Assembly: GCA_002713385.1 (NCBI GenBank)
Contig: PAWC01000011.1
Coordinates: 1 to 7,315, forward strand
Reading direction: 5' to 3'
Length of the DNA stretch: 7,315 nucleotides
Origin: Fidelibacterota bacterium
GTDB taxonomy: Bacteria; Fidelibacterota; Marinisomatia; Marinisomatales; TCS55
Shown here piece after piece: positions 1 to 4,762 of the stretch (its first letter is position 1; each line of letters begins with the position of its first letter). The position numbers and the translations under genes are program-made. The notes under the pieces were generated by a model that was given only the letters and a program-made list of their open reading frames with translations, was not told the origin of the DNA and searched no databases.

Positions 1-8
1 GCGTAACG

Positions 9-91
9 TGGGGAGAGAAGGATTCGAACCTCCGTAGGCGTACGCCGGCAGATTTACAGTCTGCTGCCATTGACCGCTCGGCCATCTCCCC
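9..91 (-). tRNA. tRNA-Tyr (anticodon GUA)
   Basis: The minus strand folds as a class II tRNA of 83 nt. The acceptor stem GGGGAGA (91-85) pairs perfectly with TCTCCCC (16-10), and the discriminator base is A at position 9. The anticodon stem GCAGA/TCTGC flanks the loop CTGTAAA, giving anticodon GUA for tyrosine. A 14-nt variable region that can form a short GGC/GCC stem, and a T arm with TTCGAAT, fit bacterial tRNA-Tyr, which has a long variable arm. The 3' CCA is not encoded: the bases after the discriminator read CG, so it must be added by CCA-adding enzyme. The gene lies 29 nt downstream of tRNA-Thr on the same strand and is probably on the same precursor. Confidence 0.97.
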
Positions 92-120
92 AACAGACTA
101 TTTCATTTTTAAAGAGCGTG

Positions 121-193
121 AGCCACCGAAGGGACTCGAACCCCCGACCGACTGATTACAAATCAGTTGCTCTACCAGCTGAGCTACGGCGGC
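121..193 (-). tRNA. tRNA-Thr (anticodon UGU)
   Basis: The minus strand gives a 73-nt tRNA cloverleaf. The acceptor stem GCCGCCG (193-187) pairs with CGGTGGC (128-122), with one G-U wobble. The D arm contains AGCTCAGCTGGTAGAGC. The anticodon stem ACTGA/TCAGT encloses TTTGTAA, giving anticodon UGU for threonine. The T arm carries TTCGAGT. The discriminator is U (position 121) and CCA is not encoded. In many bacteria tRNA-Thr(UGU) is followed by tRNA-Tyr(GUA), tRNA-Gly, another tRNA-Thr and tuf; the first two members and their order match here. Confidence 0.97.
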
Positions 194-301
194 ATGCCGG
201 GTTTTCTTATTTTTTTGAATCATTCAATTCGGGCAAACCTAACCGTCGAGAAATCAATAAAAAATGATTAAGCGAAAACCAGGGAATGCAAAGCCTTTAA
301 A

Positions 302-329
302 ATTAGATATAATAATGAGTATTCCGCAA
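302..329 (-). promoter_or_regulatory. possible sigma-70-type promoter for the tRNA pair
   Basis: On the minus strand TTGCGG (329-324) is followed, after a 16-bp spacer, by TCTAAT (307-302). The second hexamer differs from the TATAAT consensus at one base, while the first keeps only the TTG core. Transcription would start near position 295 and leave a leader of about 100 nt before tRNA-Thr, which is long for a tRNA promoter. The sequence is AT-rich, so a chance match is quite possible. Confidence 0.3.
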
Positions 330-341
330 GGGTGTTTTATG

Positions 342-362
342 ATAAATAATTAATATATTTAT
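342..362. repeat. AT-only inverted repeat after cysS
   Basis: ATAAATA (342-348) and TATTTAT (356-362) are perfect inverted copies separated by 7 bases. The repeat begins 18 bp beyond the cysS stop codon. A 7-bp A-U stem would be weak, and on the minus strand it is followed by CATAAAACACC rather than a U-run, so it is not a normal intrinsic terminator. It could be a weak 3' structure or simply a by-product of base composition. Confidence 0.25.
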
Positions 363-380
363 AAAGTAATTATTAGTACT

Positions 381-1757
381 TCAAGCGGAGTAGCACTTGC
401 TGCCATCAAGAGTATCTTCAACTATCCACCCTTTTTCTTTGAGTTCTTCTCTTAATAAATCAGATAATTCCCAATTTTTATCTTTTCTGGCTTCATTTCG
501 TTTAGCAACCAGCTTTGCAATTTCATCGGGAATGACTGTTTTGTCTTTTAAAAATGAAAAAATCTCATCTGCCTTTTTTATAAATAAAATACCCCTAGAT
601 GATTCTTCGTCAGTCAATTTATCATTATCAATTTTACGATTGAGCTCTTTTAAATAATTGAACAAGATACCGAGAGCTTTAGGTGTATTTAAATCATCTA
701 CTAATGCTTCAATGAATTGATCATATTCATTTGGAAATGAATTACCATCACTAATTATACCTTGTAATCTATTATATATATCATTAATTCTATGAACCGC
801 CTTTCTAGCATCATCTAGTTTATTACTTGAAAAAGAAAGTTTAGATCGATAGTGACTGCTAATTAATACATATCTTAAACTTTCAGCCGAATGTCCATCA
901 TCTAATAATTCAGGTATTGTTTTAATATTCCCCAATGATTTACTCATCTTTTCATCTGCCATATTCAAATGTTCACTATGCATCCATATATTTACAAATT
1001 CAGTACCCAAAGCAGCGCAAGACTGAGCAATTTCATTTTCATGGTGGGGAAAAATATTATCAACTCCCCCACAGTGTATATCAAAATGGTTTCCTAAATA
1101 CTTTGTGGACATGACAGAACATTCCATGTGCCATCCTGGTCGACCTATACCCCATGGTGAATCCCAGAATACATCACCATCTTCTACTTTCCATGCTTTC
1201 CATAAGGCAAAATCCCGGGGATTATCTTTTGTGTATTCATCTGCTGCTACCCTGTCAGTCTGTTTTTGTCTTTTCAAATCTAGATTAGCAAGTTTGCCAT
1301 AATCATTAATTGAATCTATCGAGAAAAAAACGGAACCATCATCCGCTACATAAGCGTTTTTATTTTCAATGAGTATTGAAATCATTTCTATCATATTCTG
1401 AATATGATCTGTCGCTGCAGGAAACAAATCAGCAGGTAATATTTTCAATGCTTGCAAATCTTCCATGAATTCTGAGGTATATTTAGACGTGATTTTATTC
1501 AGTTTTTTATTTTCTTCATGCGCTTTTTTAATCGTTTTATCGTCTACGTCTGTGATGTTCATTACGTGTTTCACATTATAACCCACTAACTGCAATACCC
1601 TTTTTAAGACATCCTCGAAAATGAAAGTACGAAAATTACCGATGTGGGCCCTGTTGTATACAGTTGGTCCGCAGGTATAAAGTGACACTTTGCCTTTATT
1701 AATGGGTTTAAAAATTTCTTTTTTTCGGGTGAGTGTATTATAAAAACGGATTTCCAT
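381..1757 (-). CDS. cysS: cysteinyl-tRNA synthetase (CysRS)
   Basis: This gene encodes the cytoplasmic class I enzyme that activates cysteine with ATP and charges tRNA-Cys. The 458-residue product has the usual bacterial CysRS length (E. coli about 461) and looks intact. The class I signatures are HIGN (residues 38-41) and KMSKS (270-274). The four zinc ligands that select cysteine are visible as C29 (in TCGPTVYN), C213 (in HMECSVMS), H238 and E242 (in FPHHENE), with the same relative spacing as E. coli C28, C209, H234 and E238. The C-terminal anticodon-binding part ends in the typical GWIVEDTLDG. The ATG at 1757 is preferred; it lies 2 nt after the ddl stop. An in-frame TTG at 1763 overlaps that stop and would add two residues. 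Neither has a good Shine-Dalgarno, so translation probably depends on coupling to ddl. It is the last protein gene of the operon. Confidence 0.97.
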   Translation of the reverse strand: MEIRFYNTLTRKKEIFKPINKGKVSLYTCGPTVYNRAHIGNFRTFIFEDVLKRVLQLVGYNVKHVMNITDVDDKTIKKAHEENKKLNKITSKYTSEFMEDLQALKILPADLFPAATDHIQNMIEMISILIENKNAYVADDGSVFFSIDSINDYGKLANLDLKRQKQTDRVAADEYTKDNPRDFALWKAWKVEDGDVFWDSPWGIGRPGWHMECSVMSTKYLGNHFDIHCGGVDNIFPHHENEIAQSCAALGTEFVNIWMHSEHLNMADEKMSKSLGNIKTIPELLDDGHSAESLRYVLISSHYRSKLSFSSNKLDDARKAVHRINDIYNRLQGIISDGNSFPNEYDQFIEALVDDLNTPKALGILFNYLKELNRKIDNDKLTDEESSRGILFIKKADEIFSFLKDKTVIPDEIAKLVAKRNEARKDKNWELSDLLREELKEKGWIVEDTLDGSKCYSA

Positions 1758-1759
1758 TA

Positions 1760-2659
1760 TCAATCTAAAGACTGTTTAATAATATTACCGATTAATTGTT
1801 CAAATGATATGCCTGCAGCTTTTGCCGCTTTCGGTACAAGGCTGGTGTCCGTCATACCCGGCAGCGTATTCAATTCCAGAAACCAGTGTTGATTATTGTT
1901 ATCCAATCGTAAATCTACACGGCCGTAATGGCGGCATTTCAATAATTTATAAACTTCAAAAGCAGTTTGCTTTATCCTTTTTGTCAAATCTTTATTCAGT
2001 TCAGCTGGACAAATATATTCCGTCAAACCTTTCGTATACTTGCATTCATAATCATACAGGCCATGTTCAGGCCTGATTTCTATAATAGGTAATACGTCTT
2101 CGCCAACAATAGAAACAGTTATTTCTTTACCACTAATGAATTCTTCTATGAGAATTTCATCGTCGTATTTGAATGCTTCTTCTACAGCGGAATCATAATC
2201 ATTTTCATTATGAACAATAGTGAGGCCAATCGTACTGCCTTCACTGTTCGGCTTTACAACAAAGGGATAATCAAACTCATTTTTATAAATGGATTTTCCT
2301 TTTCGAATTCTTTTCCATCTGGGAGTGGCAATCCCAATATCTTCAGCTAATAATTTACTGATATGTTTATCCATACATATAGCTGATGACAATGCATCTG
2401 ATCCAGTATAACGAATTCCAAGACTTTCAAACATTCCCTGAATCCGTCCATTTTCACCTATCCCGCCATGCAGCGCAATTAATACAATATCAACACTTTT
2501 GAGAGTATCCAAATGACTTAAAATATCATTTTCAAATTCTAGTGAAATGGCATCATATCCAAGGGCTGCACATGCTGCAAACATTGCTTTTCCGGAACTC
2601 AATGATACTTCTCTTTCAGAGGAAGGCCCCCCCATTAATACGGCAATTTTAGTGCTCAT
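1760..2659 (-). CDS. ddl: D-alanine--D-alanine ligase
   Basis: This is a cytoplasmic ATP-grasp ligase that joins two D-alanines, via D-alanyl phosphate, for the peptidoglycan stem peptide. Its 299 residues match the short DdlB-type length (about 306 in E. coli). The N-terminal MGGPSSEREVSLSSG (residues 9-23) carries the substrate-binding Glu15. LHGGIGENGRIQG (63-75), KPNSEGSTIG (136-145), YGRVD (245-249, with R247 and D249) and ELNTLPGMT (262-270, with metal ligands E262 and N264) are the family signatures. Tyr208, in YDYECKY, sits where Tyr marks D-Ala-D-Ala rather than D-Ala-D-Lac ligases, so a normal vancomycin-type target is predicted. The ATG start overlaps the upstream phosphatase stop by 4 nt (ATGA), implying translational coupling. 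The gene sits beside other envelope genes rather than in a mur/fts cluster. Confidence 0.96.
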   Translation of the reverse strand: MSTKIAVLMGGPSSEREVSLSSGKAMFAACAALGYDAISLEFENDILSHLDTLKSVDIVLIALHGGIGENGRIQGMFESLGIRYTGSDALSSAICMDKHISKLLAEDIGIATPRWKRIRKGKSIYKNEFDYPFVVKPNSEGSTIGLTIVHNENDYDSAVEEAFKYDDEILIEEFISGKEITVSIVGEDVLPIIEIRPEHGLYDYECKYTKGLTEYICPAELNKDLTKRIKQTAFEVYKLLKCRHYGRVDLRLDNNNQHWFLELNTLPGMTDTSLVPKAAKAAGISFEQLIGNIIKQSLD

Positions 2660-3198
2660 GATGTAATTAACTCTGCCCCCACCAATAGATTTTCTACAAC
2701 GAAATTTGGAGTAAGATTTTTATTCAATTTTTGCAGTGCTTCCGGCCCTTTCCCTGTCAATACAAGCATTGTATCCATACCCAATTTAGCGCCAACTTCC
2801 ATATCTGAACCCGCATCACCCACCATCAATGAACTTTGCAGATCTATATGAAAATCTGATGACGCCTCATTAAACATTCCAATTCCAGGTTTACGATATT
2901 CTGTTGCGTTGTCTGGATGATCTGGACAATAATAAATATCAACTAATTCCAATTTATTTTCTGTAAAAGTCTTGCGGATAAAGTCATGGATTTCATTCAA
3001 TTTTAATTCATCGATTAAGCCTCGTCCAATTCCTGATTGATTGCTTATAATGCAAAATCGTTTACAGCAATTAGACATTTTTTTCAGCGCATCCAGTGTA
3101 AATAGAAAAAACTGAAAATCCTTCAAATCACTAATATATCCAGGATCAGGGTTTAACGTACCATCCCGGTCAAGAAAAATTGTGTCGTAATTTTTCAT
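2656..3198 (-). CDS. gmhB: HAD-IIIA phosphatase, GmhB-like (heptose-1,7-bisphosphate 7-phosphatase family)
   Basis: This 180-residue single-domain cytoplasmic HAD phosphatase has the length of GmhB, which removes the 7-phosphate of D-glycero-D-manno-heptose 1,7-bisphosphate for ADP- or GDP-heptose synthesis. HAD motif I is LDRDGTLN (9-16), with nucleophile D10 and acid/base D12. Motif II is SNQSGIGRG (52-60). RKP (102-104) supplies the motif III lysine, and motif IV is VGDAGSDMEVG (126-136), with D128 and D132. The zinc loop is unusual. The segment starts CPDHP (91-95), but there is no downstream Cys-X-Cys before RKP, and it is about seven residues shorter than in E. coli GmhB. This leaves doubt about the exact substrate or anomer; another sugar or histidinol phosphate is possible. 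The start overlaps the upstream stop by 4 nt (ATGA), and the stop overlaps the ddl start in the same way. Confidence 0.8.
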   Translation of the reverse strand: MKNYDTIFLDRDGTLNPDPGYISDLKDFQFFLFTLDALKKMSNCCKRFCIISNQSGIGRGLIDELKLNEIHDFIRKTFTENKLELVDIYYCPDHPDNATEYRKPGIGMFNEASSDFHIDLQSSLMVGDAGSDMEVGAKLGMDTMLVLTGKGPEALQKLNKNLTPNFVVENLLVGAELITS

Positions 3199-4178
3199 GC
3201 AATTATTTCTTCTTGTTTAAGATCACTGATATGAATTGAACTGCTCAGGAAATACCCAAATCCGATAAACACTAATGGAATAAAACCAATAGCATGAATC
3301 AATACAGCAAATGCCTGAGATTCAGTTAACCCAGCACCATAAATATTAACTAAAACATACACTGCTGCTGCATGATAGGTCCCAACGTAGCCCGGCGCTG
3401 ACGGAACTATAATCGCCATTGTAGTTGCAATTAAAACGATACCTACTGCGACCCATGTTATTTTAAGCCCTGTAGCAAAGACTACAAGTATTATACAAAT
3501 GTAGTATAAAACCCAAAGCATTAACGTTAGCAAGACCAACTGAACAGAATGCTTTGTTTTAACTATGGATGTTAATCCTGTAAATACATTTTGAATATTT
3601 CCCAACAATTTTTGACCGGTAGAAGTTTGAAATAATTTCCAATGGACAAATTTATCGTGAAAATTGGAATGACTTTTACCCAACCAAATAATAAATACAA
3701 GTCCTCCAATCGTAAACACCACAAGGCCTATTAATATTTTACCACTCCATTCCATTAAAGGTGAAAAAATGGCGAAAAAGATCATCATAGCAGCCAATCC
3801 AATCAAATCGAGTATACGCTCCAAGATGATCGTTCCAAATGCCACTGAGGCGGTGATCATATTGCTACGTGAAATAGCATATGCACGTAACAACTCACCC
3901 AATCTAAAAGGGAAGACACCATTGCCAAAATAGCCGATCATTGTTGATCCGAATAAGGGATTCAATGTGAAAATTTGAATAGGTTTCAGCATAAGTTGCC
4001 AACGATATGCCCGCAATGCAACACTTGCTACCATGATTAACATAGCTAATAAAATATAGGATAAATTGGTTTGTGATAAATATTCGATCAGTTCATTAAA
4101 ATTCATTTCACGAAATGCATACCAAAGGCCGGCTGCACTTATAGCAAACCCAATAATTAATTTTAAAGTTCTATTCAC
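3195..4178 (-). CDS. LPG-synthase-TM/YbhN-family 'flippase-like' membrane protein
   Basis: This polytopic inner-membrane protein of about 327 residues belongs to the family related to the transmembrane half of lysylphosphatidylglycerol synthase (YbhN/AglD-like). Hydrophobic segments lie near residues 5-20, 38-57, 113-137, 147-166, 213-237, 242-262 and 288-313, with shorter ones between. Family signatures are FRLGELLRAY (91-100), ERILDLIG (120-127) and PSAPGYVGTYHA (259-270). There is no cytosolic aminoacyl-transferase domain, so it is not a full MprF. Family members are thought to move or present lipid or polyprenyl-linked substrates, but the substrate here is unknown. Its place between lolA-like and gmhB-like genes suggests an envelope role. 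I prefer the GTG at 4178 because GGAAGTGA lies 9 nt upstream; a TTG at 4187 would abut that site. The GTG start overlaps the lolA-like stop by 8 nt. Confidence 0.85.
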   Translation of the reverse strand: MNRTLKLIIGFAISAAGLWYAFREMNFNELIEYLSQTNLSYILLAMLIMVASVALRAYRWQLMLKPIQIFTLNPLFGSTMIGYFGNGVFPFRLGELLRAYAISRSNMITASVAFGTIILERILDLIGLAAMMIFFAIFSPLMEWSGKILIGLVVFTIGGLVFIIWLGKSHSNFHDKFVHWKLFQTSTGQKLLGNIQNVFTGLTSIVKTKHSVQLVLLTLMLWVLYYICIILVVFATGLKITWVAVGIVLIATTMAIIVPSAPGYVGTYHAAAVYVLVNIYGAGLTESQAFAVLIHAIGFIPLVFIGFGYFLSSSIHISDLKQEEIIA

Positions 4179-4758
4179 GTAAATCAATCACTTCCATGGC
4201 ATCTTTTCCAAATTCTGAAAATATATAACTTCCTCTTAATATTTGCCAACTATCCAACTGTAAATTGATCCAATTATCCTTGTCATAAACAACATACAAG
4301 TTCTCAAAATGCCAATTACCACTTGTTACAGAAATGGTTCCTTTCATTCCAAAATCTTTCATTTCGAATGAAAACGTGATTAAACCCTTTTCGTTCCGTT
4401 TATTTGATATGGAAACACCTGATATATCACCTGTTAGGATAGAAAAAAAATCTCTGTCTTCAGGCAAGCGTTCATCTATGATAAGCTGTTTTGTATTTTT
4501 GTTAAAAGTTTTGATATTGTTTCCTGAAACAAAAATATCTTGTTCTTTAGATTCAATCAGATAATCTGTTGAATCAATAAAGAAAACTGACAAATTTGAA
4601 TTATATATCTGACCATATTGAAATTGGTTTAATTCAACATCGATCTTTTTCCATCTAAAAAATTGCAATCCTATCTTTAAAGAATCAAGATCAGAAAGAG
4701 TAGACCCTTTTAAAAATGAAAAAAATATAAGCCCGTACAGGGACAAACGGACATTCAT
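4171..4758 (-). CDS. lolA: LolA-like outer-membrane lipoprotein carrier protein
   Basis: The 195-residue product begins with a short signal-like segment (R4, then hydrophobic residues 5-16 to about G18-S19), pointing to export to the periplasm. The remainder alternates in a beta-rich pattern. VSGNNIKTFNKNTKQLIID (77-95) followed by DFFSILTGD (103-111) resembles the LolA segment in which 'dG..lw.Yd...kqv' precedes a 'lL.G' motif. LolA carries lipoproteins from the LolCDE exporter across the periplasm to the outer membrane. The gene follows ftsK by 4 nt, the same order as in E. coli and many other Gram-negatives, and this synteny is a large part of the assignment. The sequence is divergent: the usual RP..F.W.Y block is hard to see. 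The ATG at 4758 has AAGG only 2 nt upstream, so reinitiation after ftsK is likely. Confidence 0.6.
   Translation of the reverse strand: MNVRLSLYGLIFFSFLKGSTLSDLDSLKIGLQFFRWKKIDVELNQFQYGQIYNSNLSVFFIDSTDYLIESKEQDIFVSGNNIKTFNKNTKQLIIDERLPEDRDFFSILTGDISGVSISNKRNEKGLITFSFEMKDFGMKGTISVTSGNWHFENLYVVYDKDNWINLQLDSWQILRGSYIFSEFGKDAMEVIDLRE
4188..4195 (-). promoter_or_regulatory. ribosome binding site that sets the start of the YbhN-like gene
   Basis: GGAAGTGA on the minus strand differs by one base from GGAGGTGA. It sits 9 nt before the GTG at 4178 and directly against the alternative TTG at 4187, so it supports the GTG start. It lies inside the last codons of the lolA-like gene. Confidence 0.5.
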
Positions 4759-4762
4759 GACC

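Larger units (their letters stand above)
194..380 (-). other. AT-rich spacer between cysS and the tRNA genes
   Basis: This 187-bp spacer separates the cysS stop codon from the 5' end of tRNA-Thr. It holds no convincing open reading frame and no GC-rich hairpin followed by a T-run on the minus strand, so no classical intrinsic terminator for the operon is visible. It contains an AT-only inverted repeat next to cysS (342-362) and one promoter-like pair of hexamers (302-329). It may carry the tRNA promoter, or it may be transcribed through as a leader if the tRNAs are cut from a long operon transcript. Confidence 0.5.

Noticed and set aside
216..228. Short inverted repeat TTGAA-TCA-TTCAA before tRNA-Thr, considered as a terminator
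   Set aside because: The stem is only 5 bp and AT-rich, and on the minus strand it is followed by a run of A, not T; on the plus strand there is no T-run after it either.
70..267. A 65-codon plus-strand frame with RRDSNPRPTDYKSVALPAELRR
   Set aside because: This peptide is the well-known false translation of the antisense strand of a tRNA gene; it covers tRNA-Thr and the end of tRNA-Tyr and is not a protein gene.
265..291. Second promoter-like pair, TTGCAT and TAATCA, 15 bp apart on the minus strand
   Set aside because: Both hexamers match the consensus poorly and the spacing is short; the pair at 302-329 is better, though also weak.
1761..1763. TTG as the cysS start, adding Met-Ile before the Met at 1757
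   Set aside because: An ATG two codons downstream gives the usual CysRS N-terminus and normal spacing after the ddl stop; there is no ribosome site favouring the TTG.
4185..4187. TTG as the start of the YbhN-like gene
   Set aside because: The only good Shine-Dalgarno-like site touches this codon directly, whereas it is well spaced for the GTG at 4178.
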